A DNA stretch of 64,000 bases from Devosia nitrariae (lineage in GTDB: Bacteria; Pseudomonadota; Alphaproteobacteria; Rhizobiales; Devosiaceae), in the NCBI RefSeq assembly GCF_030160115.1, contig NZ_BSNS01000011.1, positions 62,001 through 126,000 on the forward strand, written 5' to 3'. Below the pieces are notes generated by a model that was not told the DNA's origin, ran no database searches, and was given only the letters and a program-made list of their open reading frames with translations. The position numbers and the translations under genes are program-made. Positions within the stretch are counted from its first letter, which is position 1. Every line of letters starts with the position of its first letter. Below are positions 16,422 to 25,778 of this stretch, piece by piece.

Positions 16422-17017
16422 CCCTGGACCAGCCCGCGGATCTTGCCGAGAGCGCTCTCCGTCGGCTCCTCATAAGCGATAGTGCCCTCGAACGCGCCGT
16501 CGGCGCCAACGAGAAACACGGAGGCCGTGTGGTTGACGGTATAGTATTCGCCTTCGCCGGCCTTCTCGGAGAACACGCCGAACGCGGCCTTGGTCGCTTC
16601 CGTCTGCTCCGTATCGCCGACGAGCCCGATGATCGACGGATCCCAGCCAGACAGGTACCCGCGTACGGTCTCGATATCGTCGCGCTCCGGATCGACGGTC
16701 ACGAAGATGACGCGCAGATCCTGCGCGGTGAGATCCAGGGCTTCCTTCCACATCGTGGTCTCGGCCAGTGTTGTCGGGCAGACGTCAGGGCAGTGCGTGA
16801 AGCCGAAGAAGACGAGGCTTGGTGTGCCACGCAGGTCCTCCTGCGTGAAGGTTTCACCCGTCGTTGCCGTCAGCGCGAATGGCGTGCCGGTGATTGCGAG
16901 CGGTCGGGCAGGGGGGCGCAGCAGGTAGAGCGCGGTCGCGCCGATGGCAACGACCACGACAAGGGCCCAAAGGACAATGCGGAAGTTGCGCAAGGTGCGA
17001 TTGGAGGTATCCGTCAT
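16418..17017 (-). CDS. SCO1/SenC family copper chaperone
   Basis: SCO proteins deliver copper to, or keep reduced, the CuA site of cytochrome oxidase. This 199-residue protein has a single N-terminal anchor (about residues 15-35) and a periplasmic thioredoxin-like domain. The copper ligands are visible: C-P-D-V-C in FFGFTHCPDVCPTTL and the His of VNHTASVFLV. It sits between xseB (four-base gap) and tlyA (four-base overlap), so it is probably cotranscribed with them. This is an unusual partner, since dxs is the usual gene at this place in many Rhizobiales. Confidence 0.92.
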   Translation of the reverse strand: MTDTSNRTLRNFRIVLWALVVVVAIGATALYLLRPPARPLAITGTPFALTATTGETFTQEDLRGTPSLVFFGFTHCPDVCPTTLAETTMWKEALDLTAQDLRVIFVTVDPERDDIETVRGYLSGWDPSIIGLVGDTEQTEATKAAFGVFSEKAGEGEYYTVNHTASVFLVGADGAFEGTIAYEEPTESALGKIRGLVQG

Positions 17018-17021
17018 CCGC

Positions 17022-17285
17022 TTATTCCGCGTCGAGCGGCTCGGTGCCCAAAGGCTTTCCTTCGCGCGAGAGCGTGATTTTCTCGATTCGTGCCTCGGCC
17101 GTCTTCAACAGCGCCTCGCAATGGGCCTTCAGGGCCTCGCCGCGCTCGTAGATGGCGATGGATTCGGCCAGCGGCGCCCTGCCGCTCTCGAGCTTGCCGA
17201 CGATCTCTTCGAGCTGGGCGAGTGCCGCCTCGAAGCTCAGGGACTTGATGTCGTCATGAATGGTTTCTTGGGTGGTTTCGGCCAT
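17022..17285 (-). CDS. xseB: Exodeoxyribonuclease VII small subunit
   Basis: XseB is the small subunit of exonuclease VII, which degrades single-stranded DNA. The 87-residue protein has the hallmark [20 protein letters not shown] followed by [20 protein letters not shown] and a coiled C-terminal helix. XseA is not in the window. The gene lies eight bases downstream of the histone-deacetylase-like gene, as in many alphaproteobacteria. Confidence 0.95.
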   Translation of the reverse strand: MAETTQETIHDDIKSLSFEAALAQLEEIVGKLESGRAPLAESIAIYERGEALKAHCEALLKTAEARIEKITLSREGKPLGTEPLDAE

Positions 17286-17293
17286 TTCGGCTC

Positions 17294-18241
17294 CTATTCC
17301 TTGAGATCGCCCACCGCGCCGTCCATCAGCATGGCCACGTGGTGGGATACGCCCCCGGCCAGTCCCTTGAGGTCATAGCCGCCCTCGAGGAGCGAGACAA
17401 TGCGGTTGCCGCAGGCTCGCTCGGCGATGTCCATCAGCTTGCCCGTGAGCCACGCGAAGTCATCGGGGACCCAATCGAGCTGGGCGAGAGGATCGCGGTG
17501 GTCGGCGTCGAATCCGGCCGAGATCAGCATGATGTCCGGCGAGAAATCGATGAGCGCCGGCAGGACGCTGTCGCGGTAGGCGTCGCGCATCGCGCTCCCG
17601 TCCGAGTGGGGCGGCAGCGGCACGTTGAGGATGTTGCCCACCCCGGTCTCGCTCGGGTGCCCTGTGCCCGGATAGAGCGGGAACTGGTGGCTCGAGGCAT
17701 AGAAGATGTTGGGGTCGTCCTGGAAGATATCCTGGGTGCCGTTGCCGTGGTGGACGTCGAAATCGACGATGGCGATGCGCTCCGCCCCGTGCTTGCGCTG
17801 CGCCTCTCGTGCGGCAATGGCGATGGTGTTGACGAGGCAGAACCCCATGGGGGTGTCCCGCTCGGCGTGGTGCCCGGGCGGTCGGATGGCGCAGAAGGCG
17901 TTGTCGGCTTCGCCCAGCACCACGGCTTCCAATGCCGCCAGCGCGCCGCCCAGGGCAGTTGCCGCCGCATCGAGCGAGCCCGAAGAGATGAAGGTGTCGG
18001 CATCGACCTGGCCGATGCCTTCGGCCGGTCGCGCATCGCGCAGCCGCTGCATGTAGCGGGGTCCGTGAACCAGCTCGGCGAGTGCCAGGTCGACCGACGG
18101 CGCGTCTCGCCGCAGGAGCTCGTCGAAACGCGATCTGGCCAGAGCGTCTTCGATGGCGCGGATGCGGTCGGCCCGCTCCGGGTGACCTTCCGGCGTCACA
18201 TGGCTCTCGAAGTTCTGCTGGCTGATGAGAAGCGTCGTCAC
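17294..18241 (-). CDS. Histone deacetylase family protein (acetylpolyamine/acetoin-type amidohydrolase)
   Basis: This is a 315-residue zinc-dependent deacetylase of the arginase/HDAC fold. Visible active-site parts are [19 protein letters not shown] (tandem His), [15 protein letters not shown] (Asp-x-His zinc ligands), [11 protein letters not shown] and [12 protein letters not shown] (second Asp ligand). Bacteria lack histones. Known bacterial relatives act on acetylpolyamines, acetoin-related substrates or acetylated proteins. It opens the HDAC-xseB-SCO-tlyA gene group and is divergent from the Sua5/TsaC gene. Confidence 0.92.
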   Translation of the reverse strand: MTTLLISQQNFESHVTPEGHPERADRIRAIEDALARSRFDELLRRDAPSVDLALAELVHGPRYMQRLRDARPAEGIGQVDADTFISSGSLDAAATALGGALAALEAVVLGEADNAFCAIRPPGHHAERDTPMGFCLVNTIAIAAREAQRKHGAERIAIVDFDVHHGNGTQDIFQDDPNIFYASSHQFPLYPGTGHPSETGVGNILNVPLPPHSDGSAMRDAYRDSVLPALIDFSPDIMLISAGFDADHRDPLAQLDWVPDDFAWLTGKLMDIAERACGNRIVSLLEGGYDLKGLAGGVSHHVAMLMDGAVGDLKE

Positions 18242-18309
18242 GGTCCGCTTACCCCTGCGCGTTGATGGCCTTTCTTGACGGCAAGCCCGACCCTTGTCAA
18301 ACAGCCCCG

Positions 18310-19260
18310 ATGAGCGCGCATGAAGAGTTGAACGCCGATCCCCTGACCGTTGCGGACGCCGCGGCGCTGCTGCGAGCGGGCCGCGTGTGCGCCTTTCCCA
18401 CCGAGACCGTCTATGGGTTGGGTGCCAATGCCACCAACTCGGACGCGGTGCTTGCCATCTACGAGACCAAGGGCAGGCCGCGCTTTAACCCGCTGATCGT
18501 CCATTGCGCCGATCTTGCCATGGCCGAAACGGTGGCGGTGTTTTCGCCACTTGCCGGGGAGCTGGCCCGGTTTTGGCCCGGCCCGCTGACCCTCGTGTTG
18601 CCGGTCAACGCCGATGCGGGACTCTCCGATATCGTGACGGCCGGTCTCCAAACCGTGGGCGTGCGCATTCCCGACCATCCTCTGGCGCTGGAACTGATCG
18701 CCGCCGTCGGCCGCCCGCTCGCCGCGCCTTCGGCCAATCCTTCCGGCAGGCTTTCGCCCACGACCGCCGAGCAGGTTCGCCGCGGCTTTGCCGGCCGTGT
18801 GCCGGTCCTCGACGGTGGTCCGTGCCGCGCTGGTGTGGAATCGACCATCCTTGCCGTCGACGGAGATGAGGTCGTGCAGCTTCGCGCTGGCGCTTTGGCG
18901 CGAGAGGCGGTGTCCGAGGCGATCGGCCGGCCGATCGGAGTTGCCGCCTCCGAAGCAGCCATTGCGGCGCCCGGCATGCTGTCCAGCCACTATGCGCCGG
19001 CCGCTAGCCTGAGGCTCGACGCGGCCGCGCCGGAGCCAGGGGAAGTCTACCTCGGTTTCGGTTCACCTCCCGCAGGTCACGACTCCGCCGTCAATCTCTC
19101 GCCGTCCGGTGATCTGCACGAAGCGGCGCGCAATCTCTTTTCCGCGCTCCACGCGCTCGATGCGACCGGCGCGCCGCGCATCGCGGTTGCGCCGATCCCG
19201 GAGACCGGGCTGGGCGAGGCCATCAACGACAGGTTGAAACGCGCCGCCGCCCCGCGCTGA
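18310..19260 (+). CDS. tsaC: L-threonylcarbamoyladenylate synthase (Sua5/TsaC)
   Basis: This enzyme makes threonylcarbamoyl-AMP from threonine, bicarbonate and ATP for the t6A37 modification of tRNAs reading ANN codons. The 316-residue length, with a YrdC domain (residues 12-200, AFPTETVYGLGANA, KGRPRFNPLIVH, PSANPSGRLSPT) followed by a C-terminal Sua5 domain (GMLSSHYAPAASLRL), indicates the two-domain Sua5 form rather than short TsaC. The ATG at 18310 (MSAHEEL) is preferred over an ATG 48 bases earlier because it fits the usual start of the YrdC domain. Confidence 0.92.
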   Translation: MSAHEELNADPLTVADAAALLRAGRVCAFPTETVYGLGANATNSDAVLAIYETKGRPRFNPLIVHCADLAMAETVAVFSPLAGELARFWPGPLTLVLPVNADAGLSDIVTAGLQTVGVRIPDHPLALELIAAVGRPLAAPSANPSGRLSPTTAEQVRRGFAGRVPVLDGGPCRAGVESTILAVDGDEVVQLRAGALAREAVSEAIGRPIGVAASEAAIAAPGMLSSHYAPAASLRLDAAAPEPGEVYLGFGSPPAGHDSAVNLSPSGDLHEAARNLFSALHALDATGAPRIAVAPIPETGLGEAINDRLKRAAAPR

Positions 19261-19276
19261 GCGGCTCAAAAGAGGG

Positions 19277-20212
19277 CTAATCGCGTACCGTATAAGGCTT
19301 CTGGTCGCGCCAGAAGCGCATCAGGCTTTCGAGATCCGGATCCCCTCCCGGCGGCAGCACGACCTTGACGTTGACGTAGAGGTCGCCGTCTCCGTAGAGC
19401 CCTTTGCCCTTGAGGCGCAGGGACTTCGAGGTGTCGACGCCCGGCGGCAGGTTGAGCTCTACCGGCCCGTCGAGGGTCGGGACCCTGACCTTGACGCCCA
19501 GCACCGCCTCATAAAGCGTGATTGGCAGATCGGTCCGCAGGTCATGCCCGTCGAGCCGGAACGTCTTGTGCTTTTCGAACTTGATCGTTACCAGCGCATC
19601 GCCCGGCTCGCCGACCGGCGAGGGTTGGCCCTGGCCCTTCAGACGGATCTGCTGGCCGTCCTCGACCTTCTTCGGCAGCTTGACCGAGAGCATCTTGCCA
19701 TTGGGCATGCGAACCTGGATCGAGCCGCCACGGTGTGCTTCCTCCAGCGACACGGCGGCGACGGCGGTGAAGTCCTCGCCCTTTATGCCGGTACCGCGCT
19801 GCGCGGTACCGGCAAATGGATCCCACTGGGTTTCGCTGCTGAAGGTCGTGCGCCCACCGCCGCGCGGTTGACCGCCGAACCCGCTCATGAACTCCTTGAG
19901 AATGTCCTCGGCCGAAAAGGCGCCTGCGCCCGGGCGCGCGCCGCGCGTCGCGCCGGCAAAGCCGCCATTACCGAAACCGGCAAACCGCGGATTGCCCTCG
20001 GCATCGATCTCGCCGCGGTCGAACTGGGCGCGCTTGGTCTTGTCGCTCAACAGGTCATAAGCGGTCGTCGCCTCGGCGAACTTTGCTTGGGCGCTGGGAT
20101 CATCCGGGTTCTGGTCAGGGTGATAGGCCTTGGCCAGTTTGCGGTAGGCGGACTTGATGTCCTTTTCGCTGGCCGACCGGGTCACCCCGAGTACGCTATA
20201 GGGGTCGCGCAT
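19277..20212 (-). CDS. DnaJ/CbpA-like co-chaperone
   Basis: This 311-residue protein has an N-terminal J domain (DPYSVLGV...HPDQNPDD, with the HPD that activates Hsp70), a Gly/Phe-rich linker (FAGFGNGGFAGATRGARPGA) and the two DnaJ C-terminal substrate-binding beta domains (KLPKKVEDGQQIRLKGQGQP, then VELNLPPGVDTSKSLRLKGKG). The cysteine-rich zinc domain of true DnaJ is absent, so it is a CbpA-type protein. The ATG at 20212 has GGAG nearby. The upstream TTG at 20221 overlaps that site. Confidence 0.9.
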   Translation of the reverse strand: MRDPYSVLGVTRSASEKDIKSAYRKLAKAYHPDQNPDDPSAQAKFAEATTAYDLLSDKTKRAQFDRGEIDAEGNPRFAGFGNGGFAGATRGARPGAGAFSAEDILKEFMSGFGGQPRGGGRTTFSSETQWDPFAGTAQRGTGIKGEDFTAVAAVSLEEAHRGGSIQVRMPNGKMLSVKLPKKVEDGQQIRLKGQGQPSPVGEPGDALVTIKFEKHKTFRLDGHDLRTDLPITLYEAVLGVKVRVPTLDGPVELNLPPGVDTSKSLRLKGKGLYGDGDLYVNVKVVLPPGGDPDLESLMRFWRDQKPYTVRD

Positions 20213-20234
20213 CGTCTCCAATCGATTCGTTCGG

Positions 20235-20278
20235 GCGTGACCGGCCGAGTGGATACCACTTTTGCCGCGCGGTCACGC
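20235..20278. repeat. Dispersed palindromic repeat (second copy of core)
   Basis: Outer arms GCGTGACCG/CGGTCACGC enclose GTGGATACCACTTTTGC, the same core as in the repeat at 15293-15337, although the outer arms differ. It lies in the 270-base spacer between the divergent dnaJ-like and pdxH genes. No other feature was recognised in that spacer. Confidence 0.75.
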
Positions 20279-20482
20279 AGGATTCAGTTTCATCGGTTCC
20301 GACCGCCGGCTTGGCCGCACGGACGCAACCCAGGCTTTGTCGTCGCAACGAACGAAAAGCCGATATCCACCTTTCGCTCATTGCTATGGGGCGTTGCACG
20401 CCCTGCTCTTCGCCTTCTATATGGCGAGCGGGTGGTGCCTTGTCCAGTGAGCGGACCAGAGCGCCGAGTGAGGTTGCACGCC

Positions 20483-21112
20483 ATGACAGAACCGCTGACC
20501 ACACGACTTTTCGACGACGAAGACGCCGGGGAAATCGATCCCTTTGTGCTTTTCGAGGAGTGGTTGGCGATGGCGGCAGCCAACGAACCCAACGATCCGC
20601 ACGCCATGGCGCTGGCGACCGTCGACGCAGATGGCCTGCCGGACGTGCGCATGGTGCTCATGAACGCGCGCAGCGAACGCGGCTTCGCCTTCTTTACCAA
20701 TTTCGAGAGCGAGAAAGGCCGGCAACTCGCGACCAACCCGCAGGCGGCGATCGTCATGCACTGGAAGTCGATCCGCCGGCAGGTCCGCATGCGTGGACCC
20801 GTCGAGGCCGTAGCGCCTGAGGAGTCCGATGCTTATTTCGCTTCGCGCCCCAAGGGCTCGCAGATCGCCTCTTCCGTATCGCGCCAGTCGCGCCCACTGG
20901 CGAGCCGCGCCCTGCTGACGGCGGCGGTAGCCGAACTCACCGCCGAGGTCGGGGAGGGATCGCTCTCGCGCCCGGCGCACTGGTCCGGTTTCCGCCTCGT
21001 GCCGCTGGCCATCGAATTTTGGAAGGACGGGCAATTCCGCCTCCACGACCGTGTGCGGTTCACCCGCGTGGCGCCGGAGGCTCCCTGGAGCCGCACGCGG
21101 CTTTATCCCTGA
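20483..21112 (+). CDS. pdxH: Pyridoxamine 5'-phosphate oxidase
   Basis: PdxH oxidises pyridoxine or pyridoxamine phosphate to pyridoxal phosphate with FMN. The 209-residue protein begins MTEPLTTRLF and shows DPFVLFEEWLAMA, the FMN-binding PDVRMVLMNARSERGFAFFT and FESEKGRQL segments, and SRPAHWSGFRLVPLAIEFW. It ends with FTRVAPEAPWSRTRLYP, the conserved catalytic C-terminus. The frame is open far upstream, but the ATG at 20483 is the family start. Confidence 0.96.
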   Translation: MTEPLTTRLFDDEDAGEIDPFVLFEEWLAMAAANEPNDPHAMALATVDADGLPDVRMVLMNARSERGFAFFTNFESEKGRQLATNPQAAIVMHWKSIRRQVRMRGPVEAVAPEESDAYFASRPKGSQIASSVSRQSRPLASRALLTAAVAELTAEVGEGSLSRPAHWSGFRLVPLAIEFWKDGQFRLHDRVRFTRVAPEAPWSRTRLYP

Positions 21113-21189
21113 TGTCGAAGCCGATTCGCGATTTATTCAATTTAAGGCGATAGTCAGGTCGCCATAACCTGACAACCTGCCAGGCCGCT

Positions 21190-22026
21190 TTGCGCATCCT
21201 CATCCGCACATCGAAATGGGCCATTTGGGCGCGACGGCTGGCGAGCTTCTCGCTGCCGCTGCTCGTCATCCCGGTGCTGCTGCACCGCCAGAGGCTGATC
21301 GAGAGCGCGACGTTCCACACCATGCTCGCCGTCGCGCTCGTCGTTGTCGTCGCCACGGTACTCACCGCGCTCATTGCGCTGGTCCGTCTCTGGTTCACCG
21401 GCGATAAGGGCTGGGACCGGGGGTTCGTCGCCCTTGCCGTCGGCCTTGCCTGTCTTGCCCCGTTCGGCTGGGCAGCAACGATGGCGGCGCGCTATCCGCA
21501 GGCAACCGACATCGCCACAGCCGATCGGCAGCGCCTGCCGCTGCTGCTCGACGAGGCGACTGCCACTATGAGCCCGCCGGTACGGCCGAGTCCGTTCACG
21601 CTCGAAGCCGTCTTTCCCAACGTCAAGACGCGCACTTATCCGCTCAACGCCCAGCAGGTCTATGATGTGGCCTTGCAGCTCGTTGAGGAGCGTGGCTGGC
21701 AGGTGCTTGCCAGGAACGGGCCGATAACGCCCGATGGCGAAGGCCGCATCAATGCCCGCGTAACGACGCTGTTGGGCTGGCTCGACGACGTGGTGATCGC
21801 CGTCGCCGGCGGCGAGGAGGGCGCCAGCATCGACATGCGCTCGGTCTCGCTCGCCGCCAGCCACGATCTCGGCGCCAACGGCCAGCGGATCGAGGAGTAT
21901 CTCGCAGCCTTCGATACAGAGGTGACGGAGTTGCTGCGCGACAATCCCAACCTTACCGAGCCGATCATCGAGGCGCCTGCAACGGGTGCCCCGATCGACG
22001 TGCCGTTGCCCCCGCCGCGGCCCTGA
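21190..22026 (+). CDS. DUF1499 domain membrane protein
   Basis: This 278-residue protein has three predicted membrane segments in the first 105 residues, followed by a soluble DUF1499 domain (about 115-260, with VYDVALQLVEERGWQVLAR and DDVVIAVAGG). The function of DUF1499 is unknown. It is common in Rhizobiales. The start is a TTG with only a weak ribosome-binding site. No ATG gives a complete first helix. The C-terminus is Pro-rich (PIDVPLPPPRP). Confidence 0.75.
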   Translation: MRILIRTSKWAIWARRLASFSLPLLVIPVLLHRQRLIESATFHTMLAVALVVVVATVLTALIALVRLWFTGDKGWDRGFVALAVGLACLAPFGWAATMAARYPQATDIATADRQRLPLLLDEATATMSPPVRPSPFTLEAVFPNVKTRTYPLNAQQVYDVALQLVEERGWQVLARNGPITPDGEGRINARVTTLLGWLDDVVIAVAGGEEGASIDMRSVSLAASHDLGANGQRIEEYLAAFDTEVTELLRDNPNLTEPIIEAPATGAPIDVPLPPPRP

Positions 22027-22089
22027 CGATTACTCCTATTGCGCAGCGCCCAGTGCGGCGAGCCACTCGCGCATTTGCTATGATCGCGA

Positions 22090-23187
22090 TCAAATCCGCG
22101 CCGCATCGCGCGGCAGCTCGGAGAAGATTTCGGCACCATCGGCCCTGATGATGACGATCTCCTCGAGCCGGATGCCGAAGCTCCCAGCAAGATACACGCC
22201 AGGCTCGATGGAAAACACCATGCCTTCCTCGAGCACGGTCTCGGAGGTGGCCGTGATATAGGGCGCTTCGTGGATGTCGATGCCGAGGCCGTGGCCGGTG
22301 CGGTGGAGGAAGTTCTCGCCATACCCGGCCGCCGTGATGACGTCGCGCGCCGCCTTGTCGACGTCTTTCGCCCTGGCGCCTGGTTTTGCTGCGGCGATCG
22401 CGGCCCTGACCGCATCATCGACGATCGACCGCACCTTGTCGAACTCAGCCGAAGGGGTCCCGATATGGGCGACGCGGGTCATGTCGCTGGGATATCCGCC
22501 GATGCGCCCACCGATGTCGATCAGCACCGGATCGTTCTCTTTGAGCCGAGTTTCTCCGGTGTGATGGTGCGGAAAGGCACCGTTTCCGCCGAAACAGACG
22601 CTGGTGAACTCCGGCACCGCGTCATTGGCCTTGTAGAAGTCGCGGATGGTTTCAGCGACCTCGCGCTCGGTGATGCCGGGCTTCAAAGCCGCGAACCCCG
22701 CCTGCATGGCCCGGTCGTTGAGAAGCGCGCTGGCCTTTAACGCTCTGTACTCGTCCTCGTCCTTGCGTGAACGCAGATACCCCACCGTGTTCTGGGTGAA
22801 GTTGCGCCGGGCGTCCGGCAGCGCGTCGAGCAGCATCAGGGCAAAATCGGCGCGCATGGTCTCGTCGAGGACGACACTTGCATCGTTGCGGTCAATGCCC
22901 GTGGCATCGATAAGCCTGGTGAGGGCCGCGTCCGGACCTTCGGCGTCACTCCAGGCAAAGAACGGCAGGTCGGTATGCTGGCGCACGCTGTCCACATTGA
23001 GCGCCGGCATCAGGAAGCCGGCAAAGCCCTTGGAGACGAGCAACATCACAGGCCGTTCGTCGCCATGCGGGGAAACGCCGGCGAGCCAGACCATATGGCT
23101 CGAGGGGCCGATGGCAACGAGATCGGTGCCGGTCTCGGCCATGCGGGCGCGCAGGTTGGAGAGGCGGGCAAAGAGGGTAGGTGTCAT
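22090..23187 (-). CDS. M24-family aminopeptidase (Xaa-Pro peptidase type)
   Basis: This is a 365-residue metallopeptidase of the pita-bread fold. It has an N-terminal creatinase-like domain (residues 1-125). The catalytic domain has the metal ligands in DIGGRIGGYPSDMTR (two Asp), HRTGHGLGIDIHEAP (His), FSIEPGVYL (Glu) and GIRLEEIVI (Glu). Family members cleave X-Pro dipeptides or act on related amide substrates. The ATG at 23187 (MTPTLFARL) is preferred. The frame upstream of it runs through a palindromic repeat and is not coding. Confidence 0.92.
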   Translation of the reverse strand: MTPTLFARLSNLRARMAETGTDLVAIGPSSHMVWLAGVSPHGDERPVMLLVSKGFAGFLMPALNVDSVRQHTDLPFFAWSDAEGPDAALTRLIDATGIDRNDASVVLDETMRADFALMLLDALPDARRNFTQNTVGYLRSRKDEDEYRALKASALLNDRAMQAGFAALKPGITEREVAETIRDFYKANDAVPEFTSVCFGGNGAFPHHHTGETRLKENDPVLIDIGGRIGGYPSDMTRVAHIGTPSAEFDKVRSIVDDAVRAAIAAAKPGARAKDVDKAARDVITAAGYGENFLHRTGHGLGIDIHEAPYITATSETVLEEGMVFSIEPGVYLAGSFGIRLEEIVIIRADGAEIFSELPRDAARI

Positions 23188-23220
23188 GGTCGTGCTCGGA
23201 CTGAATTGCGTGGAGGAAGG

Positions 23221-23350
23221 GCCCTCACCCGGCCCCTTTGGGGCCGACCTCTCCCCAGAGGGGGGGTGAAGCTCGGTGTTTGGGATCAGCACTGGCGGCC
23301 CACCCATCGTCCCCTCGCCCCTCTGGGGAGAGGGTCAGGGTGAGGGGCCT
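23221..23350. repeat. Dispersed CTCACCC/CTCCCC palindromic repeat pair
   Basis: Two inverted segments, CCCTCACCCGGCCCC...CTCCCCAGAGG and CCCCTCTGGGGAGAGGGTCAGGGTGAGGGG, face each other. The same family of GC-rich palindromes (CTCCCC or CTTCTCCC boxes ending in GGTGAGGG or GATGAGGG) is seen at 26887-27001, 30945-31112, 37837-37996 and 63845-63962. Each can fold into a long hairpin. They occupy intergenic space only. Confidence 0.8.
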
Positions 23351-23378
23351 TAGGCTCCCTCACCCCGATCGCAGTAGA

Positions 23379-24968
23379 CTATTCCTTCGTCACTAGCCGG
23401 TAGAAGACAAAGTCCGAGGTTGCGCCGTTGACGTAGCCTTCGACGTTCTCGGCCATGGCGACCTGATAGGCGGCCTGGAACATGATGACGATGGGCGAAG
23501 TCTCCTGCACCTTCTTCTGCAGGTCGAGATACATCTCTTCACGCTTTGCCGGGTCGGATTCGGCCAGTGCGGCCATGGTTTCCTCGTTCATCTCGGCCGG
23601 AACCGCCCACGAATTCCGCCAGGTGGTGGTCGCCTGATAGTTGTCGTCCGAGTTGTCGGAGTTGTAGGCGAAGGCCTTGGCGTTCGAATGCGGGTCCATG
23701 AAGTCCGGGCCCCAATAGAGGAGCATGGCCTCGTGGGTACGCTCACGGTATTTGGTGATGACCTGCGCGCCCGTTCCCGGGATGATCTCGAAGTTGATCC
23801 CGGCCTCGGCGAAGGTCGCCTGCAGCGATTGCGCCATGTCGGTGAAGGGCGTCGAGTTGATGACGTCGAGGGTGACGCTGATCGGCAGCTCGATGCCGGC
23901 GTCGGTCAGGATCTGCTCGGCCTTTTCCGGGTCGTAGGTGAATGGCGTATCGGTCAGCGCGCCAGGGAAGCCTTCGGGCCAGAACGCCTGATGGATCTCC
24001 ATCTGCCCGTTGAGGAAGGTCGAGGTCATGCCCTCATAGTCGACGAGATAGCGCGCCGCTTCCCAGACCGCCTCGGGAGTGAGGGTTTCGGTCTTCTGGT
24101 TGAACGAGAGGAAGTGCACGGCCGCCTGTGGGAACGTTTCGACCTTGACCGCGTCGCCGGAGAGGCTCGAGATCTGGTCGGGCGTCAGGTTCTTGGCCAT
24201 GTCGACGTCGCCGGAGGTCAGCAGCAGTTGCTGCGTTGCCGCCTCGGCCACGTGGCGGATGATGACCGAATTCACCGCCGGCGCGCCCTTGAAATAGTCC
24301 GGGTTCGCCTCGAGGCGGATAATCTCGGCGGGTCGGTAGTCGGCGAGGCTGAAGGCGCCCGAGCCAGCCGAGTTGGCATTGAGCCAGGCATTGCCCATGT
24401 CGCCGTTTTCCTCGTGCTCCATGACCGTCAGCTCATCGACGATCGAGGCCGGGCGGGCGGCAAGCACGTTGAGGACGAATGCCGAGGAGAAGTCGCCGTC
24501 ATATCTGACGGTGACGGTGTTTCCGTCTGCGGTCACCATCTCCTCGATGTTCTCGGGCGTCCAGCCGAGCTGGGTGAGGATGAAGGCGGGGGTGAGGTTG
24601 AGCGTGACGACGCGCTTGAACGAGAACACCACGTCCTCGGTCCGCACCGGATTGCCGGAGTGGAAGGTCGCCCCGTCCCGAAGGGTGAAGGTGATGGTCT
24701 TGTTGGCCTCGTCGACGCTCCATTCGGAAGCAAGGCCGGGCGCTAGCACCGTGGTGTCCTCGGCATCGTACTGCACCAGCCGGTCATAGACGTTGGTGAC
24801 GAGCTCGCCGGAGGTGAACTCATAGGCCTGGGCCGGATCGATGGCGACGATGTCGTCGATATTCTGGGCGACCACCAGCACGTCGGCCGGGGTGGCGGCG
24901 AAGGCCGGGACGGCGCCGAGCGGCAGCGTCAGGGCGGTGGCGAGCAAGGCGGCTCGGAAGAGCTTCAT
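23379..24968 (-). CDS. ABC transporter substrate-binding protein, peptide/nickel type (SBP family 5)
   Basis: This is a 529-residue periplasmic binding protein of the DppA/OppA/NikA family, with a signal peptide cleaved near residue 24 (GAVPAFA-ATPAD). Typical parts are NVYDRLVQYDAEDTTVLAPG, WSVDEANKTITFTLRDGATF and VRTEDVVFSFKRV. Its start shares a base with the stop of the upstream XRE-cupin regulator gene (TGATG), and AAGGAG lies within that gene's end, so the two are translationally coupled. The cognate permeases and ATPases are on the other strand from 25779. The ligand is probably a peptide or amino-acid derivative, which the sequence does not settle. Confidence 0.92.
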   Translation of the reverse strand: MKLFRAALLATALTLPLGAVPAFAATPADVLVVAQNIDDIVAIDPAQAYEFTSGELVTNVYDRLVQYDAEDTTVLAPGLASEWSVDEANKTITFTLRDGATFHSGNPVRTEDVVFSFKRVVTLNLTPAFILTQLGWTPENIEEMVTADGNTVTVRYDGDFSSAFVLNVLAARPASIVDELTVMEHEENGDMGNAWLNANSAGSGAFSLADYRPAEIIRLEANPDYFKGAPAVNSVIIRHVAEAATQQLLLTSGDVDMAKNLTPDQISSLSGDAVKVETFPQAAVHFLSFNQKTETLTPEAVWEAARYLVDYEGMTSTFLNGQMEIHQAFWPEGFPGALTDTPFTYDPEKAEQILTDAGIELPISVTLDVINSTPFTDMAQSLQATFAEAGINFEIIPGTGAQVITKYRERTHEAMLLYWGPDFMDPHSNAKAFAYNSDNSDDNYQATTTWRNSWAVPAEMNEETMAALAESDPAKREEMYLDLQKKVQETSPIVIMFQAAYQVAMAENVEGYVNGATSDFVFYRLVTKE

Positions 24969-25639
24969 CAGCGTTTCTCCTTGTGTGTGACGATTTTTTT
25001 GGCCGGCTTGAGGCTGCCGGGTTTGTGCGTCGCCTCCGGCAGGAGCTTGGGCTTTGCCGAAGAGCGGAAGAGGGCCAGCGTGCCGGTCCACAAGAGTTTG
25101 GCCGGTTCTGCCGTGTGGTTGGACCAGGAGTGAGGGCGGTTGCCGCGGAAATGCAGGCTGTCGCCGGCGCTCATGACCATCTCCTGGTCGTCGAGCCGTT
25201 GGGTGATCGAGCCCTCGAGCACATAGAGGATCTCCTCGCCCTCATGCGCGACCGTCTCCGACCGATAGCCGGGCGGTACCGTCATGACGAAGGACGAGAG
25301 CACGTTGCCCGGGAAATCCGCGCCCAGCCGCTCGTAAATGATCGAGGATCCGTCGATGGAGAAACGCTGCCGTTCGCTGGCGCGGGTCAGCGCCTCACGC
25401 GCGGTTGGCGCGGCGATGAAATAGTCGATGCCGACGCCGAGCCCCCGGGCGATCTGGGCAAGCGTACCGAGCGAGGGCGTCGCGTGATCGCGTTCGACTT
25501 GGCTGAGATACCCGACCGAGACGTCGGCGGCATCGCCCAGCGCCTGCAGCGTCATGTGGAGCTGGCGCCGCCGGGCGCGGATGAGCGCCCCGACCTTCGG
25601 GTGCCCGTCGTCCTCGGTCCTGGCCAGCACCGAACTCAC
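24968..25639 (-). CDS. XRE-family regulator with C-terminal cupin
   Basis: This is a transcription regulator of about 223 residues. The N-terminal helix-turn-helix covers about residues 15-70 (GALIRARRRQLHMTLQALGD, SVGYLSQVERDHATPSLGTL). The C-terminal single cupin (SETVAHEGEEILYVLEGSIT, GDSLHFRGNRPHSW) probably binds the inducer. Such regulators often control the uptake or catabolism genes beside them. The start is uncertain. GTG at 25639 with GGAG upstream is chosen, with alternatives at 25630 and 25654. It is divergent from the permease gene, so the spacer 25640-25778 is the likely operator region. Confidence 0.88.
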   Translation of the reverse strand: MSSVLARTEDDGHPKVGALIRARRRQLHMTLQALGDAADVSVGYLSQVERDHATPSLGTLAQIARGLGVGIDYFIAAPTAREALTRASERQRFSIDGSSIIYERLGADFPGNVLSSFVMTVPPGYRSETVAHEGEEILYVLEGSITQRLDDQEMVMSAGDSLHFRGNRPHSWSNHTAEPAKLLWTGTLALFRSSAKPKLLPEATHKPGSLKPAKKIVTHKEKR

Positions 25640-25778
25640 CGTCTCCGCTCCCACCAAAATTTTTTTGATATAAGCAAAGTTTCTTGTATGCTCCAAGTGA
25701 AATGTGACGGAACGTGACAGTCGCCCGCAGGCTCGTGCGGCTGCAAATGATTGTTTTTCTTCGGGAGTTTTCGGGCGG

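Noticed and set aside
23688..24746. Long open frame opposite the substrate-binding protein
   Set aside because: Antisense shadow of a clear SBP family 5 gene. No recognisable domain or start signal.
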